Shown here in pieces: positions 29,562 through 36,503 of a DNA stretch of 64,000 bases. The number at the start of each line of letters is the position of its first letter. Positions within the stretch are counted from its first letter, which is position 1. Source of the DNA: Cryobacterium flavum (lineage in GTDB: Bacteria; Actinomycetota; Actinomycetes; Actinomycetales; Microbacteriaceae); NCBI RefSeq assembly GCF_900103805.1, contig NZ_FNIB01000004.1, positions 124,001 to 188,000 on the forward strand, written 5' to 3'. The translations under genes were made by a program, and so were the position numbers. The notes beneath the pieces were generated by a model. It searched no databases, had not been told where the DNA came from, and worked only from the letters and a program-made list of their open reading frames with translations.

Positions 29562-30339
29562 ATGGTCGACTTCACAGCTTTTCCGATAAGCGTTCGGGCT
29601 GACGCGGCAGCCGACACCAACACCAATTTGAGTTCGTTGTGGCTGATGGTGGCCGCCGCCCTGGTGCTGGTCATGACGCCCGGCGTCGCGTTTTTCTGCG
29701 GCGGAATGGTCAAGGCGAAGAGCGTCATCAGCGTGTTGATGATGAGCTTCGGTGCCCTGGGCCTGATCGGCGTGCTGTGGGTCGCCTACGGCTACTCCCT
29801 GTCGTTTGGGGCGGGTGATGACTGGCTGATTCCCCACGTTTTGCTCAATCCGTTCGCCAATCTGGGGCTCAGCCGTTTTCTCGGCATCGACGGTGACGGT
29901 TTTCTGGCCACAGCGGATGTTGCAGGCACCAACGCTCTCGCCTTCGCCGGTTTTCAGGCGACGTTCGCGATCATCACCGTCGCGCTAATTTTCGGCGCGA
30001 TCGCCGACCGGGCCAAATTCGGTCCGTGGATGGTCTTCGCCGGGTTCTAGGCCATGCTCGTCTACCTCCCGGTGGCGAGCTGGGTGTTCAACTTCACCGT
30101 CGGCAGCGACGGCAAGATGACCGATGGCGGCTGGTCGGTGTTTCTGCTCGGCGTCAACGACTTCGCCGGCGGCACGGCCGTGCACATCAATGCCGGAGCA
30201 GCCGGGCTCGCCCTCGCGCTCGTGCTCGGCAAACGGGTCGGGTCCAAGAAGGGTCTGTCCAAGCCGCACAACGTGCCGCTGACCATGCGTCGACACCACG
30301 GTGCACGGTGAAGAGGGGTACGTACTCGATGCCGGCTGA
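29562..30339 (+). pseudogene. Decayed ammonium transporter (amt paralogue): nonsense codon plus large internal deletion
   Basis: The first 163 codons (ATG 29562) encode an Amt N-terminus: LWLMVAAALVLVMTPGVAFFCGGMVKAKSVISVLMMSFGALGLIGV, close to the intact gene downstream. TAG at 30048-30050 replaces the Trp codon expected in FAGxWA (the intact copy has FAGIWATLVYFPVAAWV). The frame then stays open for VYLPVASWVF, HINAGAAGLALALVLGKRVG and SKPHNVPLT, after which about 190 codons are missing. A remnant of the C-terminus (DTTVHGEEGYVLDAG, stop at 30337-30339) follows in another frame. Two independent lesions make function unlikely. A GlnR-type box still precedes it. Confidence 0.92.
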
Positions 30340-30375
30340 GTGATCACAGGGGAGTCAACCAGGCATTTTCAATCC

Positions 30376-30413
30376 GTAACCTGCGCGAAACACCCCGGTG
30401 TGTTTGCTGAAAC
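30376..30413 (+). promoter_or_regulatory. GlnR-type box upstream of amt
   Basis: GTAAC-n6-GAAAC-n6-GTGTG-n6-GAAAC at 30376-30413 fits the GlnR binding consensus of actinobacteria in spacing and in three of four half-elements. It lies just upstream of a candidate -10 (TAATAC at 30423-30428), the position from which GlnR activates ammonium-transport genes under nitrogen limitation. Confidence 0.8.
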
Positions 30414-30535
30414 GTCGAGCGGTAATACTAATGCCAGCCGAGGATGGGGCTGCGAACGATCCGTTTGTGAAATTAGTCCTTGCGCTACCGCATTTGATCA
30501 ACACCCTGCACATTCGAGACGCGTAAGGACAATCT

Positions 30536-31762
30536 ATGGATACCGGAAGCATCGCATGGGGGCTCACAGCCACCGCACTCGTGTTGTTTATGACACCAGG
30601 TGTCGCCTTCTTCTACGGCGGACTGGTCAAGGCCAAGAGCGTCATCAGCATGATGATGATGAGCTTCGGCGCGCTGGGCCTGATCAGCGTCCTGTGGATC
30701 CTGTACGGCTTCAATATGAGCGCCGTCAACGGCCCCACGGAATTCGCTGGTAACCCGTTCTCCGACTTCGGCCTCGGCAAGCTGGCGATGGGCGAGACCG
30801 GAAGTATCGACCTTCTCGGCGCCACTTACGGAGCCACCTTCGCTATCATCACGGTCGCCCTCATCAGCGGTGCCGTCGCTGACCGGGCCAAGTTCGGCTC
30901 GTGGATGATTTTCGCCGGCATCTGGGCAACCCTCGTGTACTTCCCCGTCGCAGCCTGGGTCTGGGGCGGTGGCTGGATCATGAAACTCGGTGAGACTCTC
31001 GGCCTCGGTGATATCGCTGTGATCGATTACGCCGGTGGTACCGCCGTGCACATCAACGCCGGTGCTGCAGCACTCGCTCTCGCCCTGGTACTCGGCAAGC
31101 GCGTCGGCTTTCAGAAGGGCATCACCAAGCCGCACAACGTGCCGCTCGTGCTCATCGGCGCCTCCATCCTCTGGTTCGGCTGGTTCGGGTTCAATGCCGG
31201 AGCTGAATGGCTCAACGGCCTCGAGAATGTCGGCATCATCGTCGTCAACACTTTGGGTGCCACGGCCGCGGCCATCCTCGGCTGGATGCTCGTCGAGAAG
31301 TTCAAGGACGGCAAGGCCACGTCGGTCGGCGCCGCGTCCGGCGCGGTCGCGGGCCTGGTCGCCATCACCCCGGCCTGCGCCAACCTCGAGCCTGGCTGGG
31401 CACTGCTGCTCGGTGCCGTCGCCGGTGCCGTCTGCGCCCTTGCCGTCGAACTCAAGTTCAAGTTCGGCTTCGACGACTCGCTCGACGTGGTCGGCATCCA
31501 CCTCGTCGGTGGCGTCATCGGAACCCTCTACCTCGGCTTCTTTGCCATCGGTACCGGTCTGCTCACCGGCGGTGACCTGAGTCAGCTCCTTGTGCAGGCC
31601 ATCGCAGCCTTCGCCGTTCTCGCCTACTCCTTCGTCGTTGCCTATGTTCTCGGTTTCGCAATCGAGAAGACCATCGGCTTCCGCATCAAGAACGAAGACG
31701 AACTGGCCGGAATCGACACGAGCGTGCACGGCGAAGAGGGCTACGCCCTCGAGCGTGTCTAG
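30536..31762 (+). CDS. amt: Ammonium transporter
   Basis: ATG at 30536 has AAGGAC upstream. The 408-residue protein has the eleven-helix Amt/Rh pattern: GLTATALVLFMTPGVAFFYGGLVKAKSVISMMMMSFGALGLISVLW, the pore region with AVIDYAGGTAVHINAGAAALALALVLG (conserved twin-His first His), and LVLIGASILWFGWFGFNAGAEW, then LDVVGIHLVGGVIGTLYLG (second His). It imports ammonium across the cytoplasmic membrane. Usual partners glnB/glnK and glnD do not follow; instead a terminator and the convergent protease gene do. Control by GlnR is predicted from the upstream box. A broken paralogue sits directly upstream. Confidence 0.96.
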   Translation: MDTGSIAWGLTATALVLFMTPGVAFFYGGLVKAKSVISMMMMSFGALGLISVLWILYGFNMSAVNGPTEFAGNPFSDFGLGKLAMGETGSIDLLGATYGATFAIITVALISGAVADRAKFGSWMIFAGIWATLVYFPVAAWVWGGGWIMKLGETLGLGDIAVIDYAGGTAVHINAGAAALALALVLGKRVGFQKGITKPHNVPLVLIGASILWFGWFGFNAGAEWLNGLENVGIIVVNTLGATAAAILGWMLVEKFKDGKATSVGAASGAVAGLVAITPACANLEPGWALLLGAVAGAVCALAVELKFKFGFDDSLDVVGIHLVGGVIGTLYLGFFAIGTGLLTGGDLSQLLVQAIAAFAVLAYSFVVAYVLGFAIEKTIGFRIKNEDELAGIDTSVHGEEGYALERV

Positions 31763-31789
31763 CTTCTGACTCCCGCCCGGCTCTCGGGC

Positions 31790-31840
31790 AACGGGGCGGT
31801 ACAGAGTTCGGGTTGATCCCGGCTCGGTACCGCCCCGTTT
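31790..31840. terminator. Hairpin between convergent amt and MarP-like gene
   Basis: A perfect 13-bp stem pairs 31790-31802 (AACGGGGCGGTAC) with 31827-31839, enclosing a 24-nt loop that holds its own CGGG/CCCG stem; a short T-run follows. Position between convergent stops fits a bidirectional terminator. Confidence 0.75.
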
Positions 31841-31887
31841 GGGTGCAGGCCCGCTCTACTGCTCCAGGGACGAGCGGATGCCGCGGC

Positions 31888-33069
31888 TCAGCCGCGAACG
31901 CAGGTTCCGGAGGAGACCGGGGCGTCGAGGCTGGGCGCGAGGCTGATGACCGGCTGAACCTCTTCGAGCGCGAGGGCATAGCCGACGTTCTCGGTGTTGC
32001 TGGCCTTGGCAAAGATGACGCCAACGACCTGACCGGATTCGCTGAGCAGCGGCCCGCCCGATTCGCCCTGCTGCACGTCGGACGCCACGGTGTAGACCTG
32101 GCGGGGCGTCGGATCCTGGCCATAAATGTCGGCGACACTGATGGTGCCGATCGAGATGACCTGCGCCGGGTCGGAGACATACGGTCCGCCAAAGGGATAC
32201 CCGTCGGCGACGGCTCCTTTGCCCGCAGCGAGATTAGCACCGACGGTGAGTGGTGCAGCGCCGAGGCCCGGCACCGAAATGATGGCAAGGTCGTCGACCG
32301 GGTCAAAATACACGATCTCCCCGGCCATCGATTCGCCCGCCGGGGTTTCCACGACGGGCTGGCCTACTCCGGCGACCACGTGCGCGTTGGTGATGACGCG
32401 GCCGTCAGAGACCACGAAACCGCTGCCGGACTGGCTTTGTCCGCAGGCATAGGCCGTTCCGGTGATGCGCACGACCGACTGCGCGGCCACGGCCAGTGCC
32501 GGGCTGCTGGTATCGGCTTCGGCTGCATCCGGTGTCGGTCCGGTGAACGCGTCGACGATGCGCGGCAGCCCCTGCTGCACTGCTACCGAGCGCAGCTCGG
32601 CCATCAGTGACTTCACCGGGTCAGGGGTGAGCGAGTCAATACCGGAGACGACGGTGGATGAGGCGATCGCGGGGGAGAGGAAAGGAATACCGAGGGCGCC
32701 GATGCTGAAAGCCACCATCGACGCGACCAGGGCGGAGGCGACGGCAGCGAAGGCGGCGCCGAGCACCCGATTGATCGTGCCGAGGGGCGAACGCTTCTTT
32801 CGGCGTCCGACCATGCCGCCGGCCGATGCACCGAGAGAGTGGCCAATGAGCACGAGCAGAACAGCGACCGCGATGGTGCCGGGGGTGCGCCACTCCGGGG
32901 CGGGAATCCAGCCTCCGACGAGCGGAACCACGAAGAAAGCGGCGATGCCGCCGAGCACTGCTCCGACGATTCCGGTGAGGCTCTGCAGCAGCCCGCTCCG
33001 GTAGCCGTTAACGAGGGCAACGAATAAGACCAGAATCAGAAAGAGGTCGAGAACGGTCGAGCCCGGCAT
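31888..33069 (-). CDS. MarP-like periplasmic serine protease (CvpA domain plus trypsin-like domain)
   Basis: The 393-residue protein starts with a CvpA-type membrane domain (about 1-165; four hydrophobic helices beginning LDLFLILVLFVALVNGYRSGLLQSL) and ends in a chymotrypsin-like protease domain. The triad is visible: His230 in ITNAHVVAG, Asp260 in VDDLAII and Ser337 in QGESGGPLL. Cys residues flank the protease domain (YACGQSQSGSGF and the C-terminal SGTCVRG), as in mycobacterial MarP, where a disulfide and membrane anchoring control activity and the enzyme supports acid and oxidative stress resistance. Function here is inferred from that homology. It is convergent with amt. Confidence 0.9.
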   Translation of the reverse strand: MPGSTVLDLFLILVLFVALVNGYRSGLLQSLTGIVGAVLGGIAAFFVVPLVGGWIPAPEWRTPGTIAVAVLLVLIGHSLGASAGGMVGRRKKRSPLGTINRVLGAAFAAVASALVASMVAFSIGALGIPFLSPAIASSTVVSGIDSLTPDPVKSLMAELRSVAVQQGLPRIVDAFTGPTPDAAEADTSSPALAVAAQSVVRITGTAYACGQSQSGSGFVVSDGRVITNAHVVAGVGQPVVETPAGESMAGEIVYFDPVDDLAIISVPGLGAAPLTVGANLAAGKGAVADGYPFGGPYVSDPAQVISIGTISVADIYGQDPTPRQVYTVASDVQQGESGGPLLSESGQVVGVIFAKASNTENVGYALALEEVQPVISLAPSLDAPVSSGTCVRG

Positions 33070-33235
33070 TCGTCTCCCTCATCTGGTTTATATCGACGAT
33101 TCCGTCTTCTTCATGTTTACACAGACCGCCTCCGCTATTGCTGAGCGGGGCGGCCTCGGGGCCCGCATTCCCGGGCGATCAACAGGCGCAGTGGGTGCCC
33201 AGCGAGTACCGTGAGACCAGTGAGAGAGGAATTAC

Positions 33236-33967
33236 GTGACGAACGCCGGGGCTTACCCCATTTCAGCGATTGCGCCGCCGCTGGCCGGACGGGCCGTGGC
33301 GAGTCAGCGCTGGTCGCACCTTGTATTTCTGCACTGGCGAGTAGATGCTGCGCTGGTCGCGCCGCTCCTGCCGGCCGGCCTGGTGCCCGATGAATACGAC
33401 GGTTCGAGCTGGGTCGGCCTGATTCCGTTCGTGCTCGATCGCGCGACCATCCTCGGCAGCCCGCCTATCCCATACGTGGGCACCTTCGTCGAAGTGAATG
33501 TGCGGCTGTATGCCAAAGACTCCCGGGGCCGTCGCGGTGTCGTGTTCGTGTCGCTCGAGGCGAGCCGCCTCGCGGCCGTATTGGCCGCCCGGGCTCTGTT
33601 CTCGCTGCCCTACGTCTGGTCGCGCACCCGCCTCCGGGTGGATTCCGGCCAGTACCGGTACACGTCGACGCGCCACGGTGACGCCACCAGGCGCACCGAG
33701 GTCGTAGCTCGCCCTGGAGTTGTCGCCGTGGTCGATGACCCGCTGGCTGACTTTCTGACGGCGCGCTGGGCGCTGTTCACGAGCATCCGTGGTCGCACCG
33801 TGCATCTCCGCAACCATCACGAGCCGTGGCCGTTGTACCGTGCCGAGCTCGTGAGCCTCGATGACACTCTGTTGGCCGCGGCCAGTTTCGCTGGCTTAGC
33901 CGATCGCGCGCCGGATTCCGTGCTCTATTCGCCCGGCGTCACGACCTGGTTCGGTCGCGGCACCTGA
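33236..33967 (+). CDS. DUF2071 (YqjF-like) family protein
   Basis: GTG at 33236 follows AGAGGAAT. The 243-residue product has the DUF2071 pattern: an N-terminal QRWSHLVFLHWRVDAALVAPLLPAGLVPDEYDGSSWVGLIPF block, TFVEVNVRLYAKDSRGRRGVVFVSLEASRL, and a C-terminal FLTARWALFTSIRGR region ending LYSPGVTTWFGRG. Structures of relatives are acetoacetate-decarboxylase-like barrels; no catalytic Lys is obvious here and the function is unknown. A tight gap of 20 bp separates it from the convergent NAD(P)-binding protein gene. Confidence 0.88.
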   Translation: MTNAGAYPISAIAPPLAGRAVASQRWSHLVFLHWRVDAALVAPLLPAGLVPDEYDGSSWVGLIPFVLDRATILGSPPIPYVGTFVEVNVRLYAKDSRGRRGVVFVSLEASRLAAVLAARALFSLPYVWSRTRLRVDSGQYRYTSTRHGDATRRTEVVARPGVVAVVDDPLADFLTARWALFTSIRGRTVHLRNHHEPWPLYRAELVSLDDTLLAAASFAGLADRAPDSVLYSPGVTTWFGRGT

Positions 33968-33987
33968 CTCTGGATCTGAGCCCCGGA

Positions 33988-34632
33988 CTAACCGGCGATG
34001 GCGTCGATGATCGGCACGTCGCCGTCGGTGAATTCGATGAATTTGCCCACGGTGTTGTCGTTGGCCAGCACGGCGGCGGCTACGAGTGCCACGTTCTCGC
34101 GTGACGTCGTGCCGGAGGCGTCGGAACCAACCGTGATGGCGCCGGTCGCGGCGTCCAGGGTCAGCGCGCTCGGGCCGAGAATGGTCCAGCTTAGCGACGT
34201 AGCGCGCAGGTAGTCGTCTGCTGCGGCCTTGGCCTCGTAGTAGGCGAACATGCCGTCGTCGGGGGAGGCGCCATGGTCGGCGCGTGACCCTTTATAGGAC
34301 ACCATGATGTAACGGTAGATGCCGGTCTGCGCGGCCGCATTGATCGAGCGGATGGCCGCGTCACGGTCGACCGCGTAGGTCCGGTCCGCGCTGCCTCCTC
34401 CCGCGCCGGCCGACCAGACCACAGCGTCGTGCCCGGCCAGTGCAGTAGCGAGCTGGTCTGTGGTCAGATTCTCGACATCCGCTACGACCGGCGTAGCACC
34501 GGTCGCGCTCACGTCGGCGGCGTGCTCGGGGTTGCGAATAAGCGAGCTGACGTCGTGGCCGTCAGCCGTCAGCAAACGGGCAAGGTGGAGGGCAACTTTT
34601 CCGTGCCCGCCGATGATCGCAATTTTTGTCAT
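33988..34632 (-). CDS. NAD(P)H-binding protein, atypical short-chain dehydrogenase
   Basis: This 214-residue protein begins MTKIAIIGGHGKVALHLARLLTADG, a Rossmann dinucleotide-binding loop (GGxGxxA type). It continues with DVENLTTDQLATALAGHDAVVWSAG and IYRYIMVSYKGSRADHG, the pattern of NmrA-like/BVR-B-type atypical SDR proteins. The usual YxxxK is present as YYEAK. The N-terminal binding motif is intact, and the length is normal for the group. The substrate is unknown. It is encoded alone on the minus strand, 36 bp upstream of the M50-type peptidase stop. Confidence 0.88.
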   Translation of the reverse strand: MTKIAIIGGHGKVALHLARLLTADGHDVSSLIRNPEHAADVSATGATPVVADVENLTTDQLATALAGHDAVVWSAGAGGGSADRTYAVDRDAAIRSINAAAQTGIYRYIMVSYKGSRADHGASPDDGMFAYYEAKAAADDYLRATSLSWTILGPSALTLDAATGAITVGSDASGTTSRENVALVAAAVLANDNTVGKFIEFTDGDVPIIDAIAG

Positions 34633-34668
34633 GTCATCAACCTTGCCACGGTTGGCTGCGTACGGTAC

Positions 34669-35382
34669 TCAGATTTGGATGAAGCCGAGCAGGCGCGCGC
34701 TGAAAGCCAGACAGCCCACCTGCACGACGACGAAAACGACTACCCAGACGATCCCCGGAATATGGGTGAGCCTCGCAAGCTGGTCGGCATCCGATGAGGA
34801 ACCAGCCCGCCGCGACCGGGATTGCTGCAGCTCCAGCGACGTTCGCAGCGAACCGAGGAGCAGAAACACCGTGACCAGCAATGCAAAAATCCCCTGCACC
34901 TGGGGGGAGCCAAACCAGGAGACACCGAAAACCGCGGCGCCGGTCACGGCCACCGACCAGAGTCCGAACCAGTTGCGAATCTGCACGAGGAGCAGGGCCA
35001 ACAGCACCAGGAGTACCCAGAGCAGGCCCACGTCGTAGCCGAGGCTGAGCAGCCAGGCGGCGCCCAGACCGAGCAGCGCAGCGGCCGGGTAGCCGGCCAG
35101 CAGGGTGAAGATCATGCCCGGTCCGCTCGGTCGCCCTCGACTCACCGTGAGCCCTGACGTGTCCGAATGCAATCGGATGCCGCCCAGCCGCCGCCCGCAG
35201 AGCAGTGCGACGACGCCGTGGCCGCCCTCGTGCACGATGGTGACGGCGTGACGGGCGAGGCGCCACACCGGCGGAAACAGCACGATCACGGCGGCCGCTG
35301 CAACGGTCCGCCACGCGACTATCGGTTCCAATCCGGTATGCGGTGTCGTCATGCGGAGCCAGATGTCAAGAAGCACGTCCAT
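34669..35382 (-). CDS. M50-type membrane metallopeptidase
   Basis: ATG at 35382 (MDVLLDIWLRM) is chosen; it has GAGGG very close upstream, and the frame beyond it runs into the tRNA-Val gene. The 237-residue protein is strongly hydrophobic and carries HEGGH in VTIVHEGGHGVVALLCGRRLGGIRL, the HExxH zinc site of M50B-like peptidases. Later helices (GMIFTLLAGYPAAALLGLGAAWLLSLG and FALLVTVFLLLGS) include the AGYPAAALLG stretch that resembles the third ligand region of the family. The substrate is unknown; related proteins process membrane-bound factors, but no partner gene is adjacent. Confidence 0.85.
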   Translation of the reverse strand: MDVLLDIWLRMTTPHTGLEPIVAWRTVAAAAVIVLFPPVWRLARHAVTIVHEGGHGVVALLCGRRLGGIRLHSDTSGLTVSRGRPSGPGMIFTLLAGYPAAALLGLGAAWLLSLGYDVGLLWVLLVLLALLLVQIRNWFGLWSVAVTGAAVFGVSWFGSPQVQGIFALLVTVFLLLGSLRTSLELQQSRSRRAGSSSDADQLARLTHIPGIVWVVVFVVVQVGCLAFSARLLGFIQI

Positions 35383-35446
35383 GTCCCTCAGACTAGGTTG
35401 CCCAGGCCGCTCTCCCCGCTCTCGTGCACGCAGGGGGTAGGCAACG

Positions 35447-35475
35447 CAAAAAACCCCCTCGTAACAGGGGGTTTT
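35447..35475 (-). terminator. Intrinsic terminator after tRNA-Val(CAC)
   Basis: On the minus strand the 10-bp stem AAAACCCCCT/AGGGGGTTTT with a 6-nt loop is followed by further T residues. It directly follows the tRNA-Val gene and precedes the M50-type peptidase gene, so it ends the tRNA transcript. Confidence 0.85.
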
Positions 35476-35477
35476 CG

Positions 35478-35553
35478 TGGTGGGCGATGCGGGACTTGAA
35501 CCCACGACCTCTTCCGTGTGAAGGAAGCGCGCTACCAGCTGCGCCAATCGCCC
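35478..35553 (-). tRNA. tRNA-Val (anticodon CAC)
   Basis: The minus-strand sequence folds as a tRNA: acceptor GGGCGAT/ATCGCCC, D-arm GCGC with AGCTGGTA, anticodon stem CTTCC/GGAAG with loop TTCACAC (anticodon CAC, Val GUG codons), and T-loop GTTCAAG. Discriminator A is followed by an encoded CCA (35478-35480). Confidence 0.96.
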
Positions 35554-35995
35554 AATTGCAGTCGCAGGGAAACCGAAGTTTATCTTGCGACTTTTGATAC
35601 TAGCCCAGACTGGAGTGTCGCCGCACATCGACCCCGAGCCGGGTGTGGCGCGTGCGCCCCTGGCCCGGTGAAGGCCGTGTTTCGGGCGCGGTCGACCACA
35701 ATTTTCGGGCGCGCGGGAGCTACGTCGCTGCGCGCGAGGCGGAACTGGTGCGCAGCGGCGCAGCTCCAGCGCCTCGCATTACGCGGGTATTGCGGCCAGG
35801 ACCGCACGCGCGCGTACTGGCCTAAGTCCCGCGTACTGACGCAACTCCAGTGCCGGCCCGGAGGCGACCTCAGGGGCAACCGGGCCGCCCCGATCCCGCC
35901 CGCACCACACGGCGCAACACGCCGTAGACGGCTCGGTTTGGTTTCCGTCTTGCTATTCAGCTAGAGTCTCTGAGTACGCAGAAATGCGGACAGTT
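35554..35995. other. 442-bp gene-free region between divergent tRNA genes
   Basis: No credible protein gene is present: the long frame through it starts inside tRNA-Val and has no family resemblance. It holds a strong bulged hairpin at 35734-35777 (8-bp stem GCGAGGCG/CGCCTCGC, then CTGG/CCAG, then TGCGC/GCGCA with loop AGCG). It also holds two copies of TTTCGGGCGCG (35680-35690 and 35703-35713), an 11-mer also found in the hairpin region near 2960. The tRNA-Gly promoter lies at its right end. Confidence 0.6.
35938..35967 (+). promoter_or_regulatory. Candidate promoter of the tRNA-Gly/Cys/Val(GAC) cluster
   Basis: TTGGTT at 35938-35943 and TAGAGT at 35962-35967 are separated by 18 bp and lie 28 bp upstream of the tRNA-Gly 5' end. 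The TAGAGT element, usually preceded by C, recurs upstream of acnA (15084) and the hydrolase gene (25629). Confidence 0.5.
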
Positions 35996-36067
35996 GCGGA
36001 TGTGGCGCAGTGGTAGCGCATCACCTTGCCAAGGTGAGGGTCGCGAGTTCGAATCTCGTCATCCGCT
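35996..36067 (+). tRNA. tRNA-Gly (anticodon GCC)
   Basis: Acceptor GCGGATG/CATCCGC, D-arm GCGC/GCGC with AGTGGTA, anticodon stem TCACC/GGTGA with loop TTGCCAA (anticodon GCC), and T-arm GCGAG/CTCGT with GTTCGAA. Length 72 nt; discriminator T; CCA is not encoded. Confidence 0.96.
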
Positions 36068-36076
36068 CAAATGAAC

Positions 36077-36102
36077 TGGAATCGGCCAATTGGCCGGTTC
36101 CA
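36077..36102 (+). terminator. Hairpin between tRNA-Gly and tRNA-Cys
   Basis: An 11-bp stem (36077-36087 with 36092-36102, one wobble pair) with loop AATT is followed by ATTCGTTT. It may be a weak terminator or a processing signal within the tRNA transcript. Confidence 0.5.
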
Positions 36103-36114
36103 ATTCGTTTGGTA

Positions 36115-36144
36115 TGAACCCATATGGTGTGAACCCACATGGTG
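36115..36144 (+). repeat. Tandem 15-nt repeat overlapping the 5' end of tRNA-Cys
   Basis: TGAACCCATATGGTG (36115-36129) and TGAACCCACATGGTG (36130-36144) are adjacent copies with one mismatch. The last four bases of the second copy are the first four of tRNA-Cys, so the repeat duplicates the tRNA 5' flank. Confidence 0.85.
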
Positions 36145-36211
36145 GATTGGCCGAGAGGCGAGGCAGCGGCCTGCAAAGCCGTTAACACGGGTTCGAATCC
36201 CGTATCCACCT
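36141..36211 (+). tRNA. tRNA-Cys (anticodon GCA)
   Basis: Acceptor GGTGGAT/ATCCACC, anticodon stem GCGGC/GCCGT with loop CTGCAAA (anticodon GCA), T-arm CGGG/CCCG with GTTCGAA. Length 71 nt, discriminator T, no encoded CCA. Confidence 0.96.
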
Positions 36212-36274
36212 CCATTCTTTGAGCACGTCCTAAAGATGAGCATGTACGAGAGAATGAGCACTTCCCAGAATCTT

Positions 36275-36346
36275 GGGCGATTGGCGCAGCGGTAGCGCGC
36301 TTCCCTGACACGGAAGAGGTCACTGGTTCGATCCCAGTATCGCCCA
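36275..36346 (+). tRNA. tRNA-Val (anticodon GAC)
   Basis: Acceptor GGGCGAT/ATCGCCC, D-arm GCGC/GCGC with AGCGGTA, anticodon stem CTTCC/GGAAG with loop CTGACAC (anticodon GAC), T-loop GTTCGAT, discriminator A. The acceptor and anticodon stems are identical to the minus-strand tRNA-Val(CAC) 0.7 kb away, while the T-arm differs. Confidence 0.96.
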
Positions 36347-36363
36347 CAGAGCACTTCCCACAG

Positions 36364-36389
36364 AAACCCCGGTTCGCCGGGGTTTTTTT
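36364..36389 (+). terminator. Intrinsic terminator of the tRNA cluster
   Basis: Perfect stem AAACCCCGG/CCGGGGTTT with a TTCG tetraloop and a run of seven T residues, 17 bp after tRNA-Val(GAC). It is a textbook rho-independent terminator. Confidence 0.95.
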
Positions 36390-36503
36390 GTACCCAAACC
36401 GCACCGGTGCACGAACGCACGCCCCGTCTCGATGCCGACCGACGAACAACCCCACGCGCGCCGCTAAAGTTGACGGGTAGGCAATCAATAGGGAGTTATA
36501 CAC

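Noticed and set aside
35518..35964. 148-codon frame in the tRNA gap
   Set aside because: It begins inside tRNA-Val(CAC), lacks a ribosome binding site and family resemblance, and crosses a hairpin.
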